Part shown: piece by piece, positions 17,772 through 24,875 of the stretch
Layout of the letters: the number at the start of each line of letters is the position of its first letter
Position numbering within the stretch: position 1 is the first letter of the stretch
NCBI GenBank assembly: GCA_024636975.1
Contig: JAGXGA010000027.1
Coordinates: 310,001-374,000 of the forward strand
Origin: Mariniphaga sp.
Lineage (GTDB): Bacteria > Bacteroidota > Bacteroidia > Bacteroidales > Prolixibacteraceae
DNA length: 64,000 bases
Direction: 5' to 3'
Position numbers and translations under genes: made by a program
Notes under the pieces: model-generated
Told to the model about the DNA's origin: nothing
Seen by the model: the letters and a program-made list of their open reading frames with translations, nothing else
Databases searched by the model: none

Positions 17772-18326
17772 ATGACTGATGCATTAAATACATATGTTGT
17801 CCTTCTTCGGGGCGTGATGCCCACCGGTAAAAACAAAGTGCCCATGGCGCAGCTAAGAGAACTATTGTCGGATGCCGGATTTCAGAATGTAAGAACATAC
17901 ATCCAGAGTGGCAATGTTGTGCTGGAAACGCATTTTCCTGCAAAGGAGGTTGAGCAAAAGGTGCATGAACTGATTAAGCAACATATTGGTGCCGATATAA
18001 ATGTAATTGTCCGCACCGGGCAACAGCTGCAGCAGGTATTATTAGAAAACCCTTTCATCAATGGGCACGACTTGTCGAGGGTGTTCTTTGTGTTGTTTGC
18101 TGAAGTGCCTTCCAGGCAGAAGGCCGAAGAATTGTTGGCAAACGATTTCGACGATGAAAAACTGGTAATTGGTGAAACATCCGGCTATATGTATATCCCC
18201 GGCAATGCTGCCCGTTCAAAACTATCGAATGTAAAGCTTGAAAAAAAGCTTGGTATTGCGGCTACTACCCGAAACCTCAATACCATGAAAAAACTGGTGG
18301 AAATGAGTGGGATAGAGGTGTTATAA
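17772..18326 (+). CDS. DUF1697 protein
   Basis: 184 residues, cytoplasmic. The sequence NTYVVLLRGVMPTGKNKVPMAQLRELL and the motif YIQSGNVVL are the clear DUF1697 marks, with TTRNLNTMKKL near the C-terminus. The family is widespread in soil and water bacteria, often next to VOC and SRPBCC genes as here, but has no proven function. It lies 46 bp after the preceding VOC gene and 25 bp before the next. Confidence 0.9.
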   Translation: MTDALNTYVVLLRGVMPTGKNKVPMAQLRELLSDAGFQNVRTYIQSGNVVLETHFPAKEVEQKVHELIKQHIGADINVIVRTGQQLQQVLLENPFINGHDLSRVFFVLFAEVPSRQKAEELLANDFDDEKLVIGETSGYMYIPGNAARSKLSNVKLEKKLGIAATTRNLNTMKKLVEMSGIEVL

Positions 18327-18351
18327 AACAGCATAAAAAGCATATTTGGTT

Positions 18352-18822
18352 ATGGAAAAACAAATAACTCCCTGCCTGTGGTTCGATAACCAGGCAGAAG
18401 AAGCAGCAAGGTTTTATTGCTCAGTATTTAAGGATTCAGGAATCGACCGCATTACCTATTATGGCAGTGAAGGTTATGAGATACACAAGCAAAAGGAAGG
18501 AACTGTAATGGTCGCAGAGTTCCATATCAACGGCCAGTCTTTTACTGCGCTGAATGGCGGACCGGTATTTCAATTCAGTGAAGCCGTATCGTTCCAGGTG
18601 TATTGCGATACGCAGGAGGAAATTGATTCGTATTGGGAAAAACTCTCTGCCGTTCCCGAAGCCGAGGCATGCGGCTGGCTGAAGGATAAATACGGGGTGT
18701 CGTGGCAAATTATTCCTGCAGTTCTGAAAGATCTTCTCAGAGATCCGGCACGTGCTGCAAGGGTTACCAAAGCATATCTTCAAATGAAGAAATTTGATTT
18801 GGATGCTTTGGTAAATGCGTGA
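18352..18822 (+). CDS. VOC-family PhnB-like (3-demethylubiquinone methyltransferase-like) protein
   Basis: About 156 residues: ITPCLWFDNQAEEAARFY at the start, FTALNGGPVFQFSEAVSF in the middle and CGWLKDKYGVSWQIIP, all standard for this PF06983-type VOC family. Despite older names there is no methyltransferase fold. The ATG at 18352 is chosen over an in-frame TTG at 18346. It is the last gene of the accessory run; a 44-bp repeat remnant begins 4 bp after its stop codon. Confidence 0.88.
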   Translation: MEKQITPCLWFDNQAEEAARFYCSVFKDSGIDRITYYGSEGYEIHKQKEGTVMVAEFHINGQSFTALNGGPVFQFSEAVSFQVYCDTQEEIDSYWEKLSAVPEAEACGWLKDKYGVSWQIIPAVLKDLLRDPARAARVTKAYLQMKKFDLDALVNA

Positions 18823-18826
18823 TGAC

Positions 18827-18870
18827 GGGTTGTGCGATTTATTATCACAGCAGTAAAAACTGCCGCACTC
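18827..18870 (-). repeat. internally deleted copy (44 bp) of the two-hairpin repeat
   Basis: On minus it starts GAGTGCGGCAG, has the first hairpin in altered form (GGCAGTTTTTACTGC) and jumps directly to the right end ATAATAAATCGCACAACCC. Both ends match the full unit at 18903-19024, but about 78 bp of interior are missing. Confidence 0.7.
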
Positions 18871-18902
18871 GAATTCTTCGCAAAGCTTTGCAGAAAAGCA
18901 TA

Positions 18903-19024
18903 GGGTGGCGCGATTTATTATCACGTAATAATAAATATCACTGTGAAGAGAATAACTTAAATTATTAGGGAGATTATATTATTTAAGTTGAAAATTAAAT
19001 CGGCGGTAAAAAACCGCCGCACCC
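18903..19024 (-). repeat. 122-bp two-hairpin repeat unit, copy A1
   Basis: Begins (minus) GGGTGCGG, carries the hairpin CGGCGGTTTTTTACCGCCG, then an AT-rich interior, and ends AATCGCGCCACCC, an imperfect inverted match to the start. Length equals the copies at 49.7-50.0 kb. A leader CTGCCAAGTTCATCGAA precedes it at about 19031-19047 and has counterparts before other copies. Confidence 0.8.
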
Positions 19025-19085
19025 GGTCACTTCGATGAACTTGGCAGAACTTATTGCTGCCTCCCGACCACCAATCGCCCCACCA

Positions 19086-19712
19086 TCACCCTTCCACAAA
19101 CAAACTATCGCTCATCTGTGTTTCCTGCCTGTTACGGAAGGCAATCCATACAGCGGGCAAGGCACCATCCGACGGCTTCAGTGTTGTCTTCCACACATAT
19201 TTACCTTCGGAGCGTTGAGCTTCTGTGAATTTGTAATCGCTCTGCCTGTCCAGTTCCGATAATGCAATCAGCACCAAATTGTCCCTGGCAGAAATGCCTG
19301 TGGCTTCCTGCCCGTTTTCCCAGCGTATGTGCAGTCCGTCAGGTTGTGCTTCCATTGAAACGTTTAACGGCAGCGGCAATGGACCCCTGCTCAGTAGTGC
19401 CTTACTTTTATCGACATATTTGTCGGGATACTCACCTGCCAGGGCATTGCGCATATTGAACGATGTTGCGGCCGCACGGGCAGTCCGGCTTTCCGCTTCA
19501 GAGGCAAAAGTAATCCTGATCAGGTCGCGGAAAGGACTTAAGAACGCATTCACCACCTGCAACCGCTGCCGCTGTGCCAGTTGTGCCGGTGATTTACGGT
19601 CGCTGTAATGTTCAGGCTTCGACCGTACAATGCCTTTGCCGTTCATTTTGTAAAAAACCAGGTTCCCTAATTTTCCCTGTCCCACGTCAAAAAGATTATC
19701 TATTCGTGCCAT
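19086..19712 (-). CDS. DUF6266 protein
   Basis: 208 residues, no signal peptide or membrane segment. The start MARIDN...GQGKLGNLVFYKMNGKG, then an Arg-rich helix region (RQRLQVVNAFLSPFRDLIRI), NMRNALAG and a beta-rich C-terminal half (LHIRWEN, NLVLIALSEL, VWIAFRNR), fits DUF6266 as I recall it from Bacteroidota. Function is unknown. The gene is visibly GC-richer than its surroundings. A TATATTTG box at 19735-19742 precedes it, and an array of 11-bp iterons begins 14 bp beyond. Downstream, on the same strand, come the two-hairpin repeats. The ATG at 19712 is used; the frame is open to 19757, but an earlier start would lie upstream of the likely transcription start. Confidence 0.8.
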   Translation of the reverse strand: MARIDNLFDVGQGKLGNLVFYKMNGKGIVRSKPEHYSDRKSPAQLAQRQRLQVVNAFLSPFRDLIRITFASEAESRTARAAATSFNMRNALAGEYPDKYVDKSKALLSRGPLPLPLNVSMEAQPDGLHIRWENGQEATGISARDNLVLIALSELDRQSDYKFTEAQRSEGKYVWKTTLKPSDGALPAVWIAFRNRQETQMSDSLFVEG

Positions 19713-19734
19713 ATAAACCAGTTTTATTTTTAAA

Positions 19735-19742
19735 CAAATATA
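19735..19742 (-). promoter_or_regulatory. -7 box of the DUF6266 gene
   Basis: Minus strand TATATTTG, exact TAnnTTTG, 22 bp before the ATG. The first 11-bp iteron (19757-19767) lies where the -33 region is expected. Confidence 0.5.
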
Positions 19743-19756
19743 AGTATTATTAAGCA

Positions 19757-19859
19757 TATATTCAATATTAATTCGTGATTAATTCATAGTTAATTCGTAT
19801 TATATTCGTAATATGACGAATTTAATACGAATAAACAACGAATATATATCAAATAAACA
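19757..19859. repeat. facing arrays of 11-bp iterons, locus A
   Basis: Five direct units in exact 11-bp steps (19757, 19768, 19779, 19790, 19801), consensus TTAATTCGTNN, are followed after TATG by three units in the opposite orientation (ACGAATTTAAT, ACGAATAAACA, ACGAATATATA at 19816, 19827, 19838) and a decayed fourth (19849). The constant spacing close to one helical turn puts all units on one face of the DNA. Confidence 0.85.
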
Positions 19860-20062
19860 TAGCATATAATATTAATCTGATCTTCTGAAGTTTATTCCCG
19901 GAAACCAGTTTAATATTTTTTACCAGGAATAATTTCTCCTTTTACTGAACCTCCTTTTATAAGATATAATTGTGGTTTCAAACTCCTAATAATAGCTTTT
20001 TCTATTACCCTGGTTAAACAACAGTATTACAAGGCTTGAAAGAACTAAGGTTATTTTTTAAC

Positions 20063-20093
20063 CATAAAAAGGGTGGGACCTCATCCCACCCCT
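20063..20093 (-). terminator. intrinsic terminator after the coiled-coil protein gene
   Basis: On minus, GGGTGGGA pairs with TCCCACCC around a 5-nt loop and is followed by TTTTTATGG. It lies about 35 bp beyond the stop codon at 20126. Between 19860 and here nothing else was seen. Confidence 0.85.
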
Positions 20094-20125
20094 GAATAAC
20101 CTAAGAGCACATGAAAAAAAATAGT

Positions 20126-20995
20126 TTATTTCAATCTGAGCTGGGTACTTCCCAGGAAGCGGTCACCGTGGTATAAATTAAACCGGTAGATTCCCTCGCT
20201 CAGCTTTTGTTTTGGTTTAAAGGTCATTTCAATGCGCCTGGAAGAGGCAGGGCCGGGGGCCGGCTGAACGGCACTGGCAAGCAGGTCATCGCCATTTTCC
20301 TCAAAGGTGAGTGTTGCTGCCAGATCTTTATTACTTGAAAATTCATTTCCCTCAGGAGTGAATACCTTAAAATAAATATCATTGGTTGCAAGGGTTCCGG
20401 GTAAATCGAAACTAACAATCAACTTATTGGTTTTACGTGCATTTACAGTGAGTTTTTCATTTTTTCCCCGCAATGCTTCTGTACGGTAGTTGTCTGAAAT
20501 TATTGCCTTTAAAATGGTATTGTCGGTTGAAAGCTCGGAATTGGTTTTAGTAGCTAAAGCCACCCGGTCGTTTAGCTTTTGGTTTTCCGTTTTAACAAGT
20601 GCCAATGATTTATTCAGCTCAGAAATCTCCTGATCTCTTTGTTTTTTCAATACTTCCAGCTCATCATATTTTTTCTGGATTGTTTTAAGTGAGGCATTCT
20701 GGGCTTTTAGCTTATCAATTTCAGAGTTTTTTACAACAATTTTCTGATTGATCTCTTTGATCATTTTTTCCATCGAGCCATTAGTGGCTTGTAAATCAGC
20801 CAGATCTTTCTTTGAGAGTTCAAGCGACTTATCAAGTTGTATCTTTTGTGTCAACAGATTTTCCGACCGCAGTTTCTCAGAAGAAAGTTTAGTTTTCAGT
20901 TCTTTGTTGTTAAGGTAAAATGATCCTCCTGCAGCAAAGACAATTACTATAGCAACAGCAATTAAAACATTTTTTTTGTTGATAATTGTTTCCAT
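20126..20995 (-). CDS. membrane-anchored coiled-coil protein of unknown function
   Basis: 289 residues. One transmembrane helix lies at residues 8-27 (NVLIAVAIVIVFAAGGSFYL), followed by a long coiled coil at about 30-165 rich in Lys, Glu and Leu heptads, and a C-terminal domain of some 105 residues with beta strands (KLIVSFDLPGT, YFKVFTPEGNEF, IEMTFKPKQKL, GIYRFNLYHGDR). The topology suggests a stalk holding a beta domain in the periplasm. I do not recognise a named family. It lies downstream of, and on the same strand as, the two-component genes ending at 21101 and could be their target or partner. Confidence 0.75.
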   Translation of the reverse strand: METIINKKNVLIAVAIVIVFAAGGSFYLNNKELKTKLSSEKLRSENLLTQKIQLDKSLELSKKDLADLQATNGSMEKMIKEINQKIVVKNSEIDKLKAQNASLKTIQKKYDELEVLKKQRDQEISELNKSLALVKTENQKLNDRVALATKTNSELSTDNTILKAIISDNYRTEALRGKNEKLTVNARKTNKLIVSFDLPGTLATNDIYFKVFTPEGNEFSSNKDLAATLTFEENGDDLLASAVQPAPGPASSRRIEMTFKPKQKLSEGIYRFNLYHGDRFLGSTQLRLK

Positions 20996-21100
20996 GATCT
21001 GTTTTTTTTAATATTTAAGTTAAAACAAACCTACATTACAGGAATTAAGCCCGGATTAAACTGAAATTAAAAGGGAATTAAAAATACTTTACCTGGTGAA

Positions 21101-22471
21101 TTACTTGTATATGGGGAACAAAAGGGTAAATACCGTTCCTTCTGTTAATACCGATTTGACAGAAACTGTACCGTTATGGAGGGAGACAATTTTTTCAACA
21201 AGTGACAAGCCGACCCCATGCCCTTCAGAATTAAGGACATTCTTAGAACGGTAGAAAGGTTGAAAGATCATTGGCAGTTCCTTTTCGGAAATTCCAATGC
21301 CATTATCGGTAAATTTCAGAATAAGCTGGTCAGGGGATGCATCAAGGAAAACATCTGCATGATGGCTGGTAGTATACTTGCATGCATTATCCATAAGGTT
21401 TATAATAGCTGTTTTAAGAAGGATCTCATTTCCTTGCACGAGCATTTTGCTATCATCATCAATTCCCTCCCCGAAGGAAATGTCTACTGAATAATTTGTA
21501 TCACGTGCCTGTAATTCCTTCCGGCATTTCCACAATACATCATCCACACGTACGGCGGAAGAAATCAAATCTCTATTATCGATGCTTGTTTGAGCAAGTA
21601 AAAGGAGCTTATTGGAAAGGCTGTTCAGGTTTTTTATTTCATCCAGCACCAGGTGCAGAATGCTTTTATATTCCTCATTGGAACGTGCATTCATCAACAC
21701 CACTTCCAGCTGTCCTGTAATAATTGTTAAGGGGGTTCGAAGTTCATGGGAAGCATTGGCAATGAAATTTTTCTGCACTTTAAAAGCCAGCTCCAGCCTT
21801 TCGAGCATGCTGTTGAAGGTTTTTGCGAGGTGGGCAATTTCATCTTTTTCGTTTCCCTGATCGAGGCGTGTGTTCAGATTATTTTCTCCTATGCTGTTTA
21901 CCTGGTTTACCATTGAAGATATGGGGCTGAGTGCCTTTATCGCATAAATATATCCTGATATATACACAAAAATGAGACTAGATACGAAAACAATTAACAT
22001 GATCGATCTTAACCGTTTCAATTTCTGGAATCCGAAAATATCGGTAGCGGCAGCAAAAATAACGATGCGATCGAACTGCCCGGTATAGAATTGCCCTACT
22101 ATTTCATGGTTATTTTGCCGAAATCGGATTTCTTCCAACAGGCGGACCTGCCGGATATGTTCTTCATTAATTTGTAATGAATTATCTTCGTCAGTTGAGT
22201 AAATTTTTTCATTTTCGTAATTAAAGATTACGATTTTTTCATTAGCCAGGTTAACCGGGTTGTTTCTTTCAATTTTCAATAAGAGATCGGAATCGATCTC
22301 TTCAATATCGATGAGCATCTGAGCTACCATTTTAGCTTTACGTTCAAGCCGGTCGTAGAACTCTTCTTTCCTTCCCTGTGCAAATGAAATGTAGATGGCC
22401 AGGAGTGAAATGAGAAGAAGAAAGGCGACAATACCCAGAAATTGGGTTGTTAGTCTTTTTCTGATATCCAT
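21101..22471 (-). CDS. sensor histidine kinase with HAMP domain
   Basis: 456-residue inner-membrane kinase. A first transmembrane helix lies at about 12-32, a periplasmic sensor region of some 120 residues follows, a second helix at about 155-178, HAMP at 180-232, HisKA with NASHELRTPL (phospho-His about residue 242) and a HATPase domain with DNACKY, DNGIG and GHGVGLSL. Its start overlaps the regulator stop (TAATG), so the two are coupled. The pair resembles QseC/ArlS-like systems; the signal is unknown. Confidence 0.93.
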   Translation of the reverse strand: MDIRKRLTTQFLGIVAFLLLISLLAIYISFAQGRKEEFYDRLERKAKMVAQMLIDIEEIDSDLLLKIERNNPVNLANEKIVIFNYENEKIYSTDEDNSLQINEEHIRQVRLLEEIRFRQNNHEIVGQFYTGQFDRIVIFAAATDIFGFQKLKRLRSIMLIVFVSSLIFVYISGYIYAIKALSPISSMVNQVNSIGENNLNTRLDQGNEKDEIAHLAKTFNSMLERLELAFKVQKNFIANASHELRTPLTIITGQLEVVLMNARSNEEYKSILHLVLDEIKNLNSLSNKLLLLAQTSIDNRDLISSAVRVDDVLWKCRKELQARDTNYSVDISFGEGIDDDSKMLVQGNEILLKTAIINLMDNACKYTTSHHADVFLDASPDQLILKFTDNGIGISEKELPMIFQPFYRSKNVLNSEGHGVGLSLVEKIVSLHNGTVSVKSVLTEGTVFTLLFPIYK

Positions 22472-23148
22472 TACTGATCGTTTAAGCTATAGCCAAGCCC
22501 AATTCGGGTATGGATCAGTTTTTTTTCAAAATCCTTGTCCAGTTTTTTTCGGAGAATATTAATATAAACATCCACCACATTGGTTCCTGTATCAAAGGTT
22601 ATATCCCAAACCTTTTCGGCAATATCGGGTCGGGATACCACCCTGCCTTTATTTCTCATCAGGAATTCGAGCAAGGCAAATTCCTTGGCAGTAAGCTCGA
22701 TGTTTTTTTCTCCCCGCCGCGCCATTTTTTTATCGAGATTCAACTCCAGGTCGGCAACTTTCAAAACTGATGATGTATGAACTACGCCGGTAGCACGTTT
22801 AACAAGCGCCCGGATACGGGCAAGCAGTTCGTTAAATTCAAAGGGTTTTACAAGGTAATCATCGGCTCCCGAATCAAAACCAGTCAACTTATCTTCGGTG
22901 GTGCCCAGGGCCGTCAGCATAAGAACAGGGACCAGCGGCTTTTTTTCGCGTATGCGTTTGCAGAGTTCGTACCCATTGATCAACGGAAGGATTACATCGA
23001 GCAAAAGTATATCGTAATGATTACGCAGGGCCAGTTTTTCACCCATTTGGCCGTCGTAAGCAACTTCTACAGAGTAACCCTTTTCTTCCAGTCCTTTTTT
23101 AAGAAAATCGGCAACTTTTATTTCATCTTCGACTATTAATATGTTCAT
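22471..23148 (-). CDS. OmpR-family response regulator
   Basis: 225 residues: receiver domain 1-118 with IVEDE, phospho-acceptor Asp in LLLDVILP (near residue 52), Thr in LMLTALG and Lys in LVKPFEF; then a winged-helix DNA-binding domain (ELTAKEFALLEFLMRNKGRVVSR, TNVVDVYINILRKKLD). It is the first gene of the two-component pair, with the kinase start overlapping its stop. A cytoplasmic transcription factor; targets cannot be named, though the coiled-coil protein at 20126 is a local candidate. Confidence 0.95.
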   Translation of the reverse strand: MNILIVEDEIKVADFLKKGLEEKGYSVEVAYDGQMGEKLALRNHYDILLLDVILPLINGYELCKRIREKKPLVPVLMLTALGTTEDKLTGFDSGADDYLVKPFEFNELLARIRALVKRATGVVHTSSVLKVADLELNLDKKMARRGEKNIELTAKEFALLEFLMRNKGRVVSRPDIAEKVWDITFDTGTNVVDVYINILRKKLDKDFEKKLIHTRIGLGYSLNDQ

Positions 23149-23269
23149 CTGGTTTTATGAGATTTGCCACGCTAAAGTAACTAAAATTAAATAGGATGAA
23201 GTTTTTAATTGCCCTGGTCTGATTTTTTTTGCCAACGATTTTCAGGGTGGTCAATATCAGTAGTGAAAC

Positions 23270-23431
23270 CTACAGCAAACCTTGTTTTAACCTGTTTAGC
23301 TTGTTAAATCCTTTTTCCTCAAGCTCCTCCTGCCACAGGTTATATATTTCTTCCCGCACCGATTTTCTTCTTTTCCTGGTAAATTCCTTCACTGACTTTT
23401 TTTCTGAAAGATTATTTTTAGCTGATTTCAT
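23270..23431 (-). CDS. possible small basic protein
   Basis: A 53-codon frame starting MKSAKNNLSEKKS and rich in Lys, Arg and Glu (FTRKRRKSVREEIYNLWQEEL). It is on the same strand as the response regulator gene, 121 bp upstream of its start. I see no ribosome binding site and recognise no family; it may be a real small gene or chance. Confidence 0.3.
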   Translation of the reverse strand: MKSAKNNLSEKKSVKEFTRKRRKSVREEIYNLWQEELEEKGFNKLNRLKQGLL

Positions 23432-23869
23432 TTTTAAGTATTCTTTAATTGTTCCGTAACTTTTTACAGCATAAAAAAAGCCACAGTGAATTAAATGAAC
23501 ATGAAGCTGAAATTAAAAAGCAATTAAAATGACAGTGGATACATTCGGCTGTAATAATCTTTTGGCGTGACGAGAATTTTGTCGTTTACCGGATGTACCT
23601 GATTCGAAAGAAAACATTACTGGTTGAGTCTTTGCTGTGACAATATAATTAATTGTTTGTTAATGTCTTGACTTTTATTATGCTGAGTCTCAATGATAAA
23701 TTTTTCCCGGTGAACAGAAATAGATTAGCTAAAACCGGGTATTTTAAAAAAAGAGTGGGATTTAGAAAAAGATCTTGATTTTAAATCAGAGAAGTTACCT
23801 TTTCAGCAGTTTGCTTTTTATTGAAATATTTTTCCTTATTTTCATCTGGTTTTTAAACTAAATCACCTT
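23432..23869. other. intergenic region without recognised content
   Basis: AT-rich gap of about 440 bp between the divergent regulator and cheR genes. I see no tRNA, repeat, terminator or convincing promoter. Confidence 0.5.
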
Positions 23870-24703
23870 GTGTCAGAATATATTATTGGTAATGGAATAA
23901 AAGAGCTACAGGCCAAGGGTATTGATGCCGGCCAATATGAAGAATCGTTTGTTGAGAATATACTTCGGAAACGCATGGTTGAAACGAAGTGCCTGAGACC
24001 TGACGACTATTTTGGGTTTTTAAATGAAAACCAGAATGAATTCCGGGCCTTTGAAATGTTACTTCAGAACAGTTACAGTGAATTTTTTCGGAACACGCTT
24101 ACCTTTGCAGTGCTTGAGAAGATTGTATTTCCTTCCCTTGTAGCCGAAAAGAGGCGCAGGGGAACGGAGCTTCGGATATGGTCGGCGGCATGTGCATCGG
24201 GGCAGGAGCCCTATAGCCTGGTTATTTTGTTGGAAGTGATAGAATGTGGCAGGTTTGAGCCTTTTCGTTATAGAATATTTGCATCCGATAAGTCGAAAAT
24301 TCAGATTGAACATGCACAAAAAGGTCGCTTTTCCAAATTTAATTTGGGCCAGGTTTCCATGAAAAGGCTTTCGAAATGGTTCGAGGTAGAAATACCCTTT
24401 TCGGATAATACTCATCATATAATCAGGGGTAAGCTAAGAGAAAAAATTGATTTTTCGGTCTTTGACCTGCTTGAAGAACATGTCAATGTGCCTCCGTCAA
24501 GTATTTTTGGAGATTTTGACCTGGTGTTATGTGCCAACCTTCTGTCTTATTATAAACCTGCTTTTTGCGAAATTATTCTGAATAAATTAGCCCGGTCAAT
24601 GGCCCCCGGAGGTCTACTGGTTGTTGGCGAATCGGAGCGTGAACTATTAAAGCAACAGGGTTTTACCGAAATATTTTATAAATCAGAATTATTTCGTTTC
24701 TAG
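23870..24703 (+). CDS. cheR: CheR-type protein-glutamate methyltransferase
   Basis: 277 residues with a GTG start. CheR methylates glutamates on chemoreceptor-like proteins using S-adenosylmethionine. A helical N-terminal domain (about 1-85) is followed by the methyltransferase domain with the SAM loop WSAACASGQEPYSL (near residue 103), FASDKS, and DLVLCANLLSYYKP. NSYSEFFRN matches the CheR motif normally written N-x-T-x-F-F-R. No cheA, cheW, cheB or flagellar gene is in the window, so it is an orphan. The next gene, 172 bp on, encodes a kinase with a receptor-like N-terminus, a plausible substrate. Confidence 0.88.
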   Translation: MSEYIIGNGIKELQAKGIDAGQYEESFVENILRKRMVETKCLRPDDYFGFLNENQNEFRAFEMLLQNSYSEFFRNTLTFAVLEKIVFPSLVAEKRRRGTELRIWSAACASGQEPYSLVILLEVIECGRFEPFRYRIFASDKSKIQIEHAQKGRFSKFNLGQVSMKRLSKWFEVEIPFSDNTHHIIRGKLREKIDFSVFDLLEEHVNVPPSSIFGDFDLVLCANLLSYYKPAFCEIILNKLARSMAPGGLLVVGESERELLKQQGFTEIFYKSELFRF

Positions 24704-24875
24704 AATTTATATATATTGCGCGTTCAAATAACCATTCATTTATCCTGGAGGACGCACCTGGATAAATAGCATATTTTAATAACAAATAGAAAATAATTTA
24801 TAATCCTCAAGTGCATTTTCCGGATTATATAATGATGATGTTTTAAACAACTAAAATTAGACGTTTAAAAACCAG

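Noticed and set aside
18827-20000. CRISPR array or insertion sequence
   Set aside because: Repeats are not regularly spaced around unique spacers, and no transposase or cas gene is present.
23229-23459. 76-residue plus-strand frame
   Set aside because: Low-complexity Ser/Phe composition typical of antisense to a Lys/Glu-rich frame; the minus frame at 23270-23431 is more plausible.
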